From contig NZ_JACHMP010000001.1 of NCBI RefSeq assembly GCF_014204985.1, positions 1,736,001-1,800,000 of the forward strand: a stretch of DNA of 64,000 nt. Direction: 5' to 3'. Shown in pieces: positions 25,055 through 33,057 of the stretch. The translations under genes and the position numbers were made by a program. Origin of the DNA: Streptosporangium becharense (GTDB lineage: Bacteria; Actinomycetota; Actinomycetes; Streptosporangiales; Streptosporangiaceae). The notes under the pieces were generated by a model that was not told the DNA's origin, made no database searches, and was given only the letters and a program-made list of their open reading frames with translations. Position 1 is the stretch's first letter. Each line of letters begins with the position of its first letter.

Positions 25055-26551
25055 ATGCCGAAGTCCGTACAGATGCCCCAGCTCGGTGAGAGCGTCACGG
25101 AGGGCACCGTCACCCGTTGGCTGAAGAAGGAGGGCGAGCGCGTCGAGGCCGACGAGCCGCTCCTCGAAGTCTCCACCGACAAGGTCGACACCGAGATCCC
25201 GTCGCCCGCGGCGGGCATCCTCACCAAGATCGTCGTCGCCGAGGACGAGACCGTCGAGGTGGGCGCCGAGCTCGCCGTCATCGACGAGAACGCCACCGAG
25301 GGCGCCGCTGTGGCGCCGGAGCCCGAGCCCCAGCCCGAGCCGGAGCCGGAGCCCGCCCCGCAGCAGCCGATCTCCTCGATCCCGCAGCCCGCCCCGCAGG
25401 CGGCGCCGGCCCCGCAGGCCGCTCCCGCCCCGGCCCCGCAGGCGGCCCCGGCTCCGCAGGCCGCTCCCGCTCCGCAGGCGGCGCCGCAGCCCGTTCCGGT
25501 CCAGGCCGCTCCCGCTCCGCAGGCCGCCCCGCCGTCCCCGATCGCCCCGGCCGCCCCCGCCGCGGCCCCGGCCGCTGCGGCGCCTTCCGGCGAGAGCCCG
25601 TACGTCACGCCGCTGGTGCGCAAGCTCGCCGCCGAGCACGACGTCGACCTGGAGGCGCTGACCGGCACCGGCGTCGGCGGACGCATCCGCAAGCAGGACG
25701 TCCTGGAGGCCGCGCGTGCCCAGCGCGAGCGCGCCGCCGCCCCGGCGCAGGCCGCGGCTCCGCAGGCCGCCGCCCCGGCGCAGGCCGCCGCCCCGGCGCC
25801 CGAGCCGGTCGCGGTCGACACCATCCTGCGCGGCCGTACGGAGAAGATGTCGCGCCTGCGCCAGACCATCGCCAAGCGCATGGTCGAGTCCCTCCAGGTC
25901 TCGGCGCAGCTCACCACCGTGGTCGAGGTCGACGTCACCAAGGTGGCCCGGCTGCGCGAGCAGGCGAAGGCCGAGTTCCAGCGGCGCGAGGGCGTCAAGC
26001 TCTCGTTCATGCCGTTCTTCGCCCTGGCCACCATCGAGGCGCTCAAGCAGCACCCGAAGCTGAACGCCACGATCAACAGCGAGACCAACGAGGTCACCTA
26101 CTTCGACGCCGAGCACCTGGCCTTCGCGACGGACACCGAGCGCGGCCTGATCGTTCCGGTGATCAAGGACGCGGGTGACCTCAACATCGCCGGCCTCGCC
26201 CGTAAGATCGCCGACCTCGCCGAGCGCACCCGCACCAACAAGGTGAGCCCGGACGAGCTCGGCGGTGGCACGTTCACGCTGACCAACACCGGCAGCCGTG
26301 GCGCGCTGTTCGACACGCCGATCCTCAACCAGCCGCAGGTCGGCATGCTCGGCACCGGCGCGGTCGTCAAGCGGCCGGTGGTCCTCGACACCCCCGAGGG
26401 TGAGGTCATCGCCGTCCGCTCGATGGTGTACCTGGCGCTCAGCTACGACCACCGCCTGGTCGACGGCGCCGACGCCGCCCGCTTCCTGACGACGATCAAG
26501 CGTCGTCTCGAGGAGGGCCGTTTCGAGAACCAGCTGGGGCTCAACGCGTAA
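25055..26551 (+). CDS. sucB: 2-oxo acid dehydrogenase E2 (dihydrolipoamide succinyl/acyltransferase)
   Basis: Core acyltransferase of 498 residues. A single N-terminal lipoyl domain has the lipoylated lysine K43 in STDKVDTE. A long Ala/Pro/Gln linker covers about residues 85-185, a peripheral-subunit-binding domain follows ([16 protein letters not shown] to RIRKQDVL), then a second Ala/Pro linker and the catalytic domain ending in [15 protein letters not shown]. Whether it serves pyruvate or 2-oxoglutarate is not decided by the sequence; the actinobacterial E2 at this place (DlaT/SucB) is shared between complexes. The lipB and lipA genes a few kb downstream supply its cofactor. Confidence 0.94.
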   Translation: MPKSVQMPQLGESVTEGTVTRWLKKEGERVEADEPLLEVSTDKVDTEIPSPAAGILTKIVVAEDETVEVGAELAVIDENATEGAAVAPEPEPQPEPEPEPAPQQPISSIPQPAPQAAPAPQAAPAPAPQAAPAPQAAPAPQAAPQPVPVQAAPAPQAAPPSPIAPAAPAAAPAAAAPSGESPYVTPLVRKLAAEHDVDLEALTGTGVGGRIRKQDVLEAARAQRERAAAPAQAAAPQAAAPAQAAAPAPEPVAVDTILRGRTEKMSRLRQTIAKRMVESLQVSAQLTTVVEVDVTKVARLREQAKAEFQRREGVKLSFMPFFALATIEALKQHPKLNATINSETNEVTYFDAEHLAFATDTERGLIVPVIKDAGDLNIAGLARKIADLAERTRTNKVSPDELGGGTFTLTNTGSRGALFDTPILNQPQVGMLGTGAVVKRPVVLDTPEGEVIAVRSMVYLALSYDHRLVDGADAARFLTTIKRRLEEGRFENQLGLNA

Positions 26552-26573
26552 ACTCCCGGCTTTCCCGCCTCCT

Positions 26574-26606
26574 CCGGGCCGGTCCGCGACGCGTGGGCCG
26601 GCCCGG
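26574..26606 (+). terminator. Probable terminator of lpdA-sucB operon
   Basis: CCGGGCCGG (26574-26582) pairs with CCGGCCCGG (26598-26606) in a 9-bp stem with a 15-base loop, 22 bases after the sucB stop. Confidence 0.55.
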
Positions 26607-26682
26607 TCGTCGTCTCCGGGGTCTCCGCTCCGTGGTGAGTCCGGCGGGTGTCCGCCTCCGAAGGTTCCGGTGGGAGGTCGGT

Positions 26683-26695
26683 TACATTGAACGAC
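26683..26695 (+). promoter_or_regulatory. Leaderless -10 box of TIGR01777 gene
   Basis: TACATT is placed seven bases before ATG 26696; no ribosome site lies between. Confidence 0.6.
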
Positions 26696-27592
26696 ATGAC
26701 GATCATCGTGACCGGTTCGTCCGGGCTGCTGGGATCGGCTCTGGTGCGGGCCCTGCGGGCCGACGGCGTCCGCGTGGTCCGCATGGTGCGGCGCCCGCCG
26801 CGGGGCGACGACGAGTCGTTCTGGGACCCGGAGAAGGGTGTCGTCGACCGGGCGGTCCTGGAGGGCTCGGAGGCGGTGGTCCACCTGGCCGGTGCGGGCA
26901 TCGGCGACCGCCGCTGGAGCGACGCCTACAAGCGCGAGATCGTCCGCAGCCGCGTCCGGGGGACCGAGACCCTCGCCGGCGCGCTCGCGGACCTGGCAGG
27001 TGACGCTCCGGCGCTGCTGTCGGGTTCCGCGATCGGCTTCTACGGCGACACCGGAGACCGCGCGGTGGACGAGACGGCGCCGCCGGGCGAGGGGTTCCTC
27101 GCCCGGGAGGTGGTGGTGCCCTGGGAGGAGCGGACGGCGCCGGCCGAGGAGGCGGGCGTGCGGGTGGTCCGGCTGCGCACCGGCCTGGTGCTGAGCGGGC
27201 GGGGCGGCATGCTGGTGAAGATGCTGCCGGTCTTCAGGCTCGGTCTGGGCGCCCCCCTGGGCTCCGGGCGGCAGTACTGGTCGTGGATCTCCATCGACGA
27301 CTGGGTCCACGCCGTCCGGCACATCCTGCGGAATCCGCAGATGTCAGGCCCGGTGAATCTGACGGCCCCCGAGCCGGTCACCAACGCGGAGTTCACCCGC
27401 GAGCTCGGCAGAGTCCTGCGTCGGCCCACGATGCCGCTGGCGGTGCCCGGCGCGGCGCTGCGCGCGGCCATGGGCGGGTTCGCCGGGGAAGGTGTGCTGA
27501 TCGGCCAGCGGGTGCTCCCCCGGCGCCTGCTCGACGACGGCCACACGTTCCGGCATATGCGCCTCGGTGACGCACTGGCCGCCGTACTCTAG
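26696..27592 (+). CDS. TIGR01777-family epimerase-like protein (SDR39U1 type)
   Basis: Extended SDR-fold protein of 298 residues, with the Rossmann motif GSSGLLGSALVRAL at the N-terminus and the family's VVHLAGAGIGDRRW. YGDTGDRAVDE stands in place of the classical YxxxK. The C-terminal DUF1731 segment ends in a GEGVLIGQRVLPRRLLDDG type sequence. The reaction is unknown; the E. coli relative YfcH and the human SDR39U1 are also uncharacterised. Its place between E2 and lipB matches Rv2216. ATG 26696 follows a -10 box directly. Confidence 0.88.
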   Translation: MTIIVTGSSGLLGSALVRALRADGVRVVRMVRRPPRGDDESFWDPEKGVVDRAVLEGSEAVVHLAGAGIGDRRWSDAYKREIVRSRVRGTETLAGALADLAGDAPALLSGSAIGFYGDTGDRAVDETAPPGEGFLAREVVVPWEERTAPAEEAGVRVVRLRTGLVLSGRGGMLVKMLPVFRLGLGAPLGSGRQYWSWISIDDWVHAVRHILRNPQMSGPVNLTAPEPVTNAEFTRELGRVLRRPTMPLAVPGAALRAAMGGFAGEGVLIGQRVLPRRLLDDGHTFRHMRLGDALAAVL

Positions 27593-27628
27593 GGGGCCTG
27601 TTCACCGATGGAGCAGTGGGAGAACGAT

Positions 27629-28366
27629 ATGGGCAGGTCCGGGCAGTCGCACATTCTCGCGATCGGGGGCGGTTCCTTCCGCCCGTCCGCGCGTTACGGG
27701 TTCATCGAGGCGAGCCCCCTGCTCAGGTACGCCCTCGACCTCACCGGCCAGGACCGCCCCCGGCTGGGCCTGCTGGCCACCGCCACCGGTGACGACTCGG
27801 AGTGGCTGCTGAAGATGTACGGCGCGTTCCGCGAGTGGGACGTGGAGGTCAGCCACCTGACGGTCTTCCCGATGCCCAACGTCGACGACCCCCGGGAGTG
27901 GGTCCTGAGCCAGGACATGATCTACGTCAGCGGCGGCAGCGTGGCCAACCTGGCCGCCCTGTGGCGGCTGCACGGCCTGGACGAGATCTTCGAGGAGGCG
28001 TGGCGGGCCGGCGTGGTGCTGTCCGGCCAGAGCGCCGGCGCGCTCTGCTGGCACGTGGGCGGCAACACCGACTCCTTCGGGCCGACACTGCGGGTGTGGG
28101 CCGACGGCCTCGGCCTGCTGCCGTACGCCTGCGGGGTGCACTACGACTCCGACCCGCAGCGCCGCAGGCTGCTGCACGAGTCGGTGGCCTCCGGCGAACT
28201 GCCCGACGGCTACGCCGCCGACGAGGGGGTGGGCCTCCACTACGTGGGCACCGAGTTCATCCAGGCCGTCGCCGTCGACCGTGACGCCTACGCCTACCGG
28301 GTCGAGCACGACGGGGCGGGAGGGGCCAAGGAGTTCCGCATCGAGCCTCGGCTTCTCACGTCTTGA
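27629..28366 (+). CDS. Peptidase E-like serine peptidase (S51)
   Basis: Class I glutamine amidotransferase-like fold with a serine nucleophile, 245 residues. S135 lies in VLSGQSAGALCWH, the S51 nucleophile elbow, and GGSVANL forms the oxyanion region. Dipeptidase E cleaves Asp-X dipeptides; cyanophycinase is another branch, but length and motifs fit peptidase E better. ATG 27629 has GGGAG about seven bases upstream; an ATG at 27608 in the same frame is possible. It lies 36 bases after the epimerase-like gene and 28 before lipB. Confidence 0.88.
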   Translation: MGRSGQSHILAIGGGSFRPSARYGFIEASPLLRYALDLTGQDRPRLGLLATATGDDSEWLLKMYGAFREWDVEVSHLTVFPMPNVDDPREWVLSQDMIYVSGGSVANLAALWRLHGLDEIFEEAWRAGVVLSGQSAGALCWHVGGNTDSFGPTLRVWADGLGLLPYACGVHYDSDPQRRRLLHESVASGELPDGYAADEGVGLHYVGTEFIQAVAVDRDAYAYRVEHDGAGGAKEFRIEPRLLTS

Positions 28367-28382
28367 TGAGCGGCGGGTCAAT

Positions 28383-28394
28383 TACTCTTGATGC
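28383..28394 (+). promoter_or_regulatory. Leaderless -10 box of lipB
   Basis: TACTCT ends six bases before GTG 28395. No ribosome site is present. Confidence 0.6.
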
Positions 28395-29072
28395 GTGAGT
28401 GAGCTGGCGTTCGTCCGTCTCGGTGTCGACTTCCCCTACGAGCAGGCTTGGGACCTCCAACGGCGGATCCACGCCCGGCGGGTCGCCGGTGAGATCCCCG
28501 ACACCTGCCTGATGCTTGAACACGCGCCCGTCTACACGGCCGGCAGGCGCACCGCCCCGCACGAGCGGCCCACCGACGGCACCCCCGTCATCGACGTCGA
28601 CCGCGGTGGCCGGATCACCTGGCACGGCCCCGGTCAGCTGGTCGGCTACCCCATCGTCAAGCTCGGCGAGCGGCTCGACGTCACCTCCTACGTCCGGCTG
28701 CTGGAGGAGACGCTCATCCACGTCTGCGCCGACTTCGGGGTGCAGGCGGGCCGGGTCGAGGGCCGCGGCGGCGTCTGGGTGGCCGGAGACCCCTCGCACG
28801 GGCTGCCCGACCGGAAGGTCGGCGCGATCGGCATCCGGGTCTCCGGCGGGGTGACGATGCACGGCTTCGCGCTCAACTGCTCCAACGACCCGAGCTGGTA
28901 CAACCGGATCGTCCCCTGCGGGATCAGCGACGCCGGGGTCTCCTCGCTGTCGGCGGAGACGGGCCGCCGGATCGTGGTCGACGAGGTCCTGCCGTACGCC
29001 GAGAAGCACCTGGCGGAGGCGCTCGGCGCGCAGCCCTTCGAGCTGCCGGAGGAGGAGCTGTTCCGGCGGTGA
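28395..29072 (+). CDS. lipB: Octanoyltransferase
   Basis: Transfers the octanoyl group from acyl carrier protein to the lipoyl domains of E2 and GcvH. The 225-residue protein carries the [18 protein letters not shown] segment, the active-site lysine K141 in DRKVGAIGI and the cysteine nucleophile C175 in [13 protein letters not shown]. The GTG start is directly preceded by a -10 box. It lies just upstream of lipA, which adds the sulfur atoms, and downstream of its main substrate sucB. Confidence 0.96.
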   Translation: MSELAFVRLGVDFPYEQAWDLQRRIHARRVAGEIPDTCLMLEHAPVYTAGRRTAPHERPTDGTPVIDVDRGGRITWHGPGQLVGYPIVKLGERLDVTSYVRLLEETLIHVCADFGVQAGRVEGRGGVWVAGDPSHGLPDRKVGAIGIRVSGGVTMHGFALNCSNDPSWYNRIVPCGISDAGVSSLSAETGRRIVVDEVLPYAEKHLAEALGAQPFELPEEELFRR

Positions 29073-29103
29073 GCCCCCTGTCGGCGCGGCCTCCGGCGGG
29101 ACA

Positions 29104-29115
29104 TAAGCTGGGGAG
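29104..29115 (+). promoter_or_regulatory. Leaderless -10 box of lipA leader ORF
   Basis: TAAGCT ends six bases before GTG 29116, so an mRNA starting here would begin with a 25-codon reading frame that runs into lipA. Confidence 0.6.
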
Positions 29116-29193
29116 GTGAGCGAGCGTGACGATATGGACAGCACCTCGACGTACAGCACCTCGGTCCGGCGACCGATGAAGGAGCTCGCATGA
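29116..29193 (+). CDS. 25-codon leader ORF coupled to lipA
   Basis: GTG at 29116 opens a frame of 25 codons (beginning [10 protein letters not shown], rich in Ser, Thr and Asp) that ends in TGA at 29191-29193. That TGA overlaps the lipA ATG as ATGA. A TAAGCT box six bases before the GTG would make the transcript leaderless, so ribosomes would enter on this peptide and arrive at lipA. The lipA ribosome site AAGGAG lies inside the ORF. No resemblance to a known leader peptide is seen, and no run of regulatory codons is obvious. Whether the peptide itself matters is unknown; the arrangement suggests translational coupling. Confidence 0.5.
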   Translation: MSERDDMDSTSTYSTSVRRPMKELA

Positions 29194-30119
29194 CCGTCGC
29201 CCCCGAAGGCCGAAAGCTCCTCCGTCTGGAGGTCCGCAACGCCGCGACCCCCATCGAGAAGAAGCCTGAGTGGATCAAAACCCGGTTCCGGACCGGCCCC
29301 AACCACACCGAGCTGCGGGCGCTCGTCCAGCGCGAGGGCCTGCACACGGTCTGTCAGGAGGCCGGGTGCCCCAACATCTCCGAGTGCTGGGAAGACCGTG
29401 AGGCCACCTTCCTCATCGGTGGTGACCAGTGCACCCGGCGCTGTGACTTCTGCCAGATCGACACCGGAAAGCCCAAGGCGTACGACACCGACGAGCCGCG
29501 CCGCGTGGCCGAGTCGGTGCGGCAGATGGGCCTGAACTACGCGACCGTGACCGGTGTCGCCCGCGACGACCTGCCCGACGGTGGCGCGTGGCTGTACGCC
29601 GAGACGGCGCGGCAGATCCACGACCTCCTGCCGGGCTGCGGCGTCGAACTGCTGGTGCCCGACTTCAACGGCGACCAGGCCCAGTTGGAGGAGGTCTTCT
29701 CCGCCAGGCCCGAGGTCTTCGCGCACAACGTCGAGACCGTGCCGCGGATCTTCAAGCGCATCCGGCCGGCGTTCCGCTACGAGCGGTCCCTGGAAGTGAT
29801 CACCAAGGCCCGCCAGGCCGGGCTGGTGACCAAGTCGAACCTCATCCTCGGCATGGGCGAGGAGCGCGAGGAGGTCGTCCAGGCCATGCGCGACCTGCAC
29901 GAGGCCGGCTGTGACCTGCTGACCGTGACCCAGTACCTGCGTCCCACCCCCCGGCACCACCCCGTGGACCGCTGGGTGAAGCCCGAGGAGTTCGTGGAGC
30001 TCCAGAAGGAGGCGGAGGCCATCGGTTTCGCCGGTGTCATGTCCGGCCCGCTGGTCCGTTCCTCCTACCGGGCCGGGCGGCTCTACAAGCAGGCCGTCGA
30101 GGCCCGTCAGCGCGCCTGA
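29190..30119 (+). CDS. lipA: Lipoyl synthase (radical SAM)
   Basis: Inserts two sulfur atoms into the octanoyl chain on the lipoyl domain. The 309-residue protein has both Fe-S clusters: the auxiliary cluster cysteines C55, C60 and C66 ([12 protein letters not shown]) and the radical SAM CxxxCxxC at C81, C85 and C88 (CTRRCDFC). The family's C-terminal RSSYRAG supplies the serine ligand. AAGGAG at 29179-29184 precedes the ATG. It is coupled to the upstream leader ORF and ends before a strong hairpin. Fe-S delivery by ErpA, encoded in this window, would fit. Confidence 0.97.
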   Translation: MTVAPEGRKLLRLEVRNAATPIEKKPEWIKTRFRTGPNHTELRALVQREGLHTVCQEAGCPNISECWEDREATFLIGGDQCTRRCDFCQIDTGKPKAYDTDEPRRVAESVRQMGLNYATVTGVARDDLPDGGAWLYAETARQIHDLLPGCGVELLVPDFNGDQAQLEEVFSARPEVFAHNVETVPRIFKRIRPAFRYERSLEVITKARQAGLVTKSNLILGMGEEREEVVQAMRDLHEAGCDLLTVTQYLRPTPRHHPVDRWVKPEEFVELQKEAEAIGFAGVMSGPLVRSSYRAGRLYKQAVEARQRA

Positions 30120-30128
30120 CCCGTCGCG

Positions 30129-30164
30129 GACGCCCTCCCCCGCGCCGGTACGGGGGAGGGCGTC
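30129..30164 (+). terminator. Strong terminator of lipA
   Basis: GACGCCCTCCCCCG (30129-30142) is perfectly complementary to 30151-30164 with an eight-base loop. The same core sequence recurs at 49574. Confidence 0.88.
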
Positions 30165-30307
30165 ACGCGTCTGCGGGCCCCCGCGGCACCCGCCGGGGGT
30201 TCCGCGCACGCCCGCCCGCGCCGTCCCGGGCCATCCGCGTGTCGTCCGCCCGGGGTCCCGCGGGCCGGTCGGCAGGTCACGTTTTCACTTCTTGACCCCG
30301 GGATTTG

Positions 30308-30320
30308 TATCCTTCAGAAC
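30308..30320 (+). promoter_or_regulatory. Leaderless -10 box of DUF4191 gene
   Basis: TATCCT lies seven bases before ATG 30321, without a ribosome site between. Confidence 0.6.
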
Positions 30321-31001
30321 ATGGCCAAGAAGCCCGAAGACTCAGAGCGCCCGGGGCGCGTCAAGCAGCTCCGCATGATCGCGCAGATCATCAAGCAGGC
30401 CAATCCCAAGGGGATGCCGATCGTCTACGCCTCGGCGCTCGGCACGCTGGCGTTGTGCATCGTGATCGGGCTGGTCACCGGCTGGTTCTGGTACCTGCTG
30501 TTCATCGGGATCATGCTGGCCATGACCGTCGGCCTCGTCGTCTTCGGCCAGTTGGCGCAGAAGGCGCAGTACTCCATGCTGCACGGCCAGGTCGGCGCCG
30601 CCGCCGCGATCCTGCAGAGCATGCGCGGCAACTGGCAGGTCACCCCCGCCGTCGCGGTCACCCGCGACCAGGACATCGTGCACCGCGTGGTCGGCTACCC
30701 CGGTGTCGTCCTGGTCTCCGAGGGGCCGGGCAACCGCGTGCAGAAGATGCTCGTGGCGGAGAAGAAGCGCATCCAGCGGATCGCGCTGGACATCCCCGTC
30801 TACGACATCCAGTCCGGTGACGGCGAGGGGCAGATCCCGCTGGCCAAGCTCCAGCGGCACCTGATGAAGCTGCCCCGCAACCTGAAGAAGCCCGCGATCT
30901 ACGAGGTCAACAACCGGCTCAAGGCGCTGCCGCAGACGCTGCCGATGCCCAAGGGCCCGCTGCCGCGCGGGGCGAAGATGCCCAGGCCGAGGATTCGCTG
31001 A
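30321..31001 (+). CDS. DUF4191 membrane protein
   Basis: The 226-residue protein has a basic N-terminus, two adjacent hydrophobic helices near residues 32-77 (YASALGTLALCIVIGLVTGW, then a second), and a soluble C-terminal domain with a basic tail. DUF4191 proteins follow lipA across actinobacteria (Rv2219 in M. tuberculosis). Their function is unknown. Its stop overlaps the start of the next gene by one base (TGATG), so the methyltransferase is co-translated. Confidence 0.9.
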   Translation: MAKKPEDSERPGRVKQLRMIAQIIKQANPKGMPIVYASALGTLALCIVIGLVTGWFWYLLFIGIMLAMTVGLVVFGQLAQKAQYSMLHGQVGAAAAILQSMRGNWQVTPAVAVTRDQDIVHRVVGYPGVVLVSEGPGNRVQKMLVAEKKRIQRIALDIPVYDIQSGDGEGQIPLAKLQRHLMKLPRNLKKPAIYEVNNRLKALPQTLPMPKGPLPRGAKMPRPRIR

Positions 31002-31795
31002 TGACTCTCGCCGGGGTGAGCCGCCACGCGGTCGACGCGACGGTCACCTCCCGGGCCAACCGCGGCTGGTGGGACCGCTCCTCCGACGAGTACCAGGCCG
31101 AGCACGGCGAGTTCCTGCGTGACTCCGGCTTCGTCTGGTGCCCCGAGGGCCTGGACGAGACCGACGCCCGCCTGCTCGGCGACGTGGCGGGCAAGGACGT
31201 CCTGGAGATCGGCTGCGGCGCCGGCCAGTGCGGGCGGTGGCTGACGGGCCGGGGCGCCAGGGTGACCGGTTTCGACCTGTCGTTCCGCCAGCTCCAGCAC
31301 TCCCGCCGGATCGACCTGGACACCGGTTCCTCGCTGCCGGTGGTTCAGGCCGACGCCGAGTCTCTGCCGTTCGCCGACGGCTCGTTCGACCTGGCCTGCT
31401 CGGCGTTCGGCGCGCTGCCGTTCGTGGCCGACGCGGGCGCCGTGCTGGCCGAGGCGCGCCGGGTGCTGCGCCCGGGGGGGCTGCTGGTCTTCTCGGTGAC
31501 CCACCCGATCCGCTGGGCCTTCCCCGACGACCCGGGCCCCGCCGGGCTGACCTCCGACCGGTCCTACTTCGACCGGTCGCCGTACGTGGAGATGGGCGAC
31601 GACGGGCAGCCGTCCTACGTCGAGCACCACCGCACGCTGGGCGACTGGGTGGGGCTCATCACCGCCGCCGGGCTGGTGCTGCGGAGCCTGACCGAGCCGG
31701 AGTGGCCGAGCGGCCACGAGCGTGAGTGGGGCGGCTGGAGCCCGCTGCGCGGCCGTCACCTGCCCGGCACCGCGATCTTCAGCTGCACGCGTTAG
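31001..31795 (+). CDS. Class I SAM-dependent methyltransferase
   Basis: The 264 residues include the SAM-binding motif VLEIGCGAGQCGRWL near residue 67, the acidic strand GFDLS, and VQADAESLPFADGSFDL, all typical of methyltransferase type 11. N-terminal residues such as NRGWWDRSSDEYQAEHGEF are shared with a set of actinobacterial enzymes of unknown substrate. It is coupled to the DUF4191 gene. The last ten bases with the stop codon are repeated just after the gene. No substrate can be proposed. Confidence 0.92.
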   Translation: MTLAGVSRHAVDATVTSRANRGWWDRSSDEYQAEHGEFLRDSGFVWCPEGLDETDARLLGDVAGKDVLEIGCGAGQCGRWLTGRGARVTGFDLSFRQLQHSRRIDLDTGSSLPVVQADAESLPFADGSFDLACSAFGALPFVADAGAVLAEARRVLRPGGLLVFSVTHPIRWAFPDDPGPAGLTSDRSYFDRSPYVEMGDDGQPSYVEHHRTLGDWVGLITAAGLVLRSLTEPEWPSGHEREWGGWSPLRGRHLPGTAIFSCTR

Positions 31796-31825
31796 GCGCG
31801 CCGGACACGCGTTAGACGCGCCGAG
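31786..31825 (+). repeat. 20-bp tandem repeat spanning the methyltransferase stop codon
   Basis: CACGCGTTAGGCGCGCCGGA (31786-31805), which includes the last codons and the TAG stop, is followed at once by a copy with two changed bases (31806-31825). Confidence 0.88.
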
Positions 31826-31884
31826 CCGCACACGGCCGCGTCTCCGCCCCGCGACGGGGTGGAGGACGCGGCCGTTTCGTCGTG

Positions 31885-31964
31885 CGGGCTCTCCCCGCCG
31901 CGGGACGGACGGGGAGGTCACGTCCGGGCTCTCCCCGCCGCGGGACGGACGGGGAGGTCACGTC
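31885..31964. repeat. Two identical 40-bp tandem repeats
   Basis: The 40-base unit (starting CGGGCTCTCCCCGCCGCGGG) occurs at 31885-31924 and 31925-31964 with no differences, implying recent duplication. Confidence 0.93.
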
Positions 31965-32042
31965 GCGGGGCCGCGCGGCCGGTCGGGTCCGTGCGTTCGT
32001 CCGTGCGGCCGGGTCGGGCCCATGAGACCGGTCCGTGCGGCC

Positions 32043-32159
32043 GGTTCGAAGACGGACGGCCGGGTTCAGTCCGGGATGGCTGGTTCGAAGACGGACGGCC
32101 GGGTTCAGTCCGGGATGGCTGGTTCGAAGACGGACGGCCGGGTTCGGCCCGGGTGACCG
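32043..32159. repeat. Three 39-bp tandem repeats next to RDD gene end
   Basis: Units at 32043-32081 and 32082-32120 are identical and begin GGTTCGAAGACGGACGGCCG; the third (32121-32159) diverges in its second half. The adjoining end of the RDD gene (GGTTCAGAGACGGACGACCA on the plus strand) matches the start of the unit, so the array seems derived from the gene end. Confidence 0.9.
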
Positions 32160-32161
32160 GT

Positions 32162-32626
32162 TCAGAGACGGACGACCACGGTGTTCGCCGCGCGATCGTG
32201 CAGGCCCCGCTGGTCGCGGTCCCAGATGAGGGCGGGCACGGCCAGGCACAGCAGGAACGTGCGCACCAGCACGGGGACGAAGCGGGGCTGCCCCCCGTCG
32301 AGCGCGGCGACCCGGACGCCGAACAGGCGCATCCCGAAGGTCATGCCCATGGTGCCGACCAGCAGGAGATACTCGGCCGCGAGGATCAGCACCGGCACCC
32401 ACGGCTCCCTGGTGGGGTCGAGCCGCAGCAAGCCCTGCGTGATGGCCCAGGTGCAGATCAGCCAGTCGACCAGGACGGCACCGATCCTGCGGCCGAACCC
32501 GGCCACCGAGCCGCTGCCCTCCTGGGGCAGCCCGAGCCGCTCACCCGGGTATCCCAGGTCGATTCCGGCCGACCGGACGCCACCGAGCCATGTCTGGGTC
32601 CAACGGGGCTGCTGCCTGCTGCTCAT
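32162..32626 (-). CDS. RDD-domain membrane protein
   Basis: The 154-residue protein begins MSSRQQPRWTQTWLGGVRSA and has two to three hydrophobic helices. Family features are FGRRIGAVLVDWLI (the first R-D pair), MTFGMRLFGVRV, and a final DRAANTVVV. RDD proteins are small membrane proteins sometimes linked to transport; the role here is unknown. A homologue occurs between DUF4191 and glnA1 in other actinomycetes. ATG 32626 is directly preceded by a -10 box on the minus strand. Confidence 0.88.
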   Translation of the reverse strand: MSSRQQPRWTQTWLGGVRSAGIDLGYPGERLGLPQEGSGSVAGFGRRIGAVLVDWLICTWAITQGLLRLDPTREPWVPVLILAAEYLLLVGTMGMTFGMRLFGVRVAALDGGQPRFVPVLVRTFLLCLAVPALIWDRDQRGLHDRAANTVVVRL

Positions 32627-32639
32627 GACCTCAACGGTA
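32627..32639 (-). promoter_or_regulatory. Leaderless -10 box of RDD gene
   Basis: On the minus strand TACCGT ends seven bases before ATG 32626. Confidence 0.5.
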
Positions 32640-32660
32640 GCCGCCCGGAGCTCCGCCCCC

Positions 32661-32729
32661 GCACTCGCCCGGCGCCGCCCCCCGCACTCGCCCGGCGCCG
32701 CCCCCCGCCCTCGCCCGGTGCCGGGCCCG
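32661..32729. repeat. Three 23-bp tandem repeats
   Basis: GCACTCGCCCGGCGCCGCCC plus CCC occurs at 32661-32683 and 32684-32706, and a diverged third copy at 32707-32729. Confidence 0.88.
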
Positions 32730-32969
32730 GCGCCGAGTCCGGCGCCGGTGACCCGGATGATTCGGTGAGCCCCGTACGGGCCGGCGCCGGGCCCGGAGGA
32801 TCCCGCGAGCCACACGACACGGGCGTCCCCCGCGGCTCTCACGCCTTGGTGGCGTCGAGGGCGGGGGCGGCGGCCCCCACGCCCGGCCATGACGTGAAAC
32901 TCGGGCAAAGAACAGCAGGTCAGGGGGTGTGCGTCCCGCACCGGGGGCTAGCGTGAAGGCGGCTCCCCC

Positions 32970-33007
32970 TTAACAAGGGTGAAACAAACGGGACACGGGG
33001 CAGAAAC
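32970..33007 (+). promoter_or_regulatory. GlnR-type double box before glnA1
   Basis: TTAAC-N6-GAAAC-N6-GACAC-N6-GAAAC at 32970, 32981, 32992 and 33003 follows the actinobacterial GlnR consensus gTnAC-n6-GaAAC repeated twice, with each half box exactly eleven bases from the next. It lies 51-88 bases before the glnA1 start, as expected for activation under nitrogen limitation. Confidence 0.82.
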
Positions 33008-33057
33008 GGCGAAGGCATACCTTAAGTCTGATTACCCGTGCCCCATGGGAGGTTCGC

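Larger units (their letters stand above)
31796..32161. other. Repeat-filled convergent intergenic region
   Basis: No gene is supported in these 366 bases between the methyltransferase and RDD genes. It is largely made of three tandem arrays: 2 x 20 bp, 2 x 40 bp and 3 x 39 bp, each listed. The unit sequences are unrelated, and the two outer arrays resemble the 3' ends of the flanking genes. Confidence 0.8.
32627..33057. other. Intergenic region between RDD gene and glnA1
   Basis: No gene is supported in these 431 bases. The left part holds the RDD promoter and a 3 x 23 bp tandem repeat (listed). The middle is GC-rich and featureless. The right end is the glnA1 promoter with GlnR-type boxes, and a possible -10 hexamer TACCTT at 33018-33023. 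Confidence 0.7.

Noticed and set aside
23560..27322. Long minus-strand frames opposite lpdA and sucB
   Set aside because: They mirror the Ala/Pro linker and the conserved enzymes on the other strand; no motif or ribosome site of their own.
31885..32159. Repeat arrays as a possible CRISPR
   Set aside because: Units are directly adjacent without spacers, copy numbers are two or three, and no cas gene is near.
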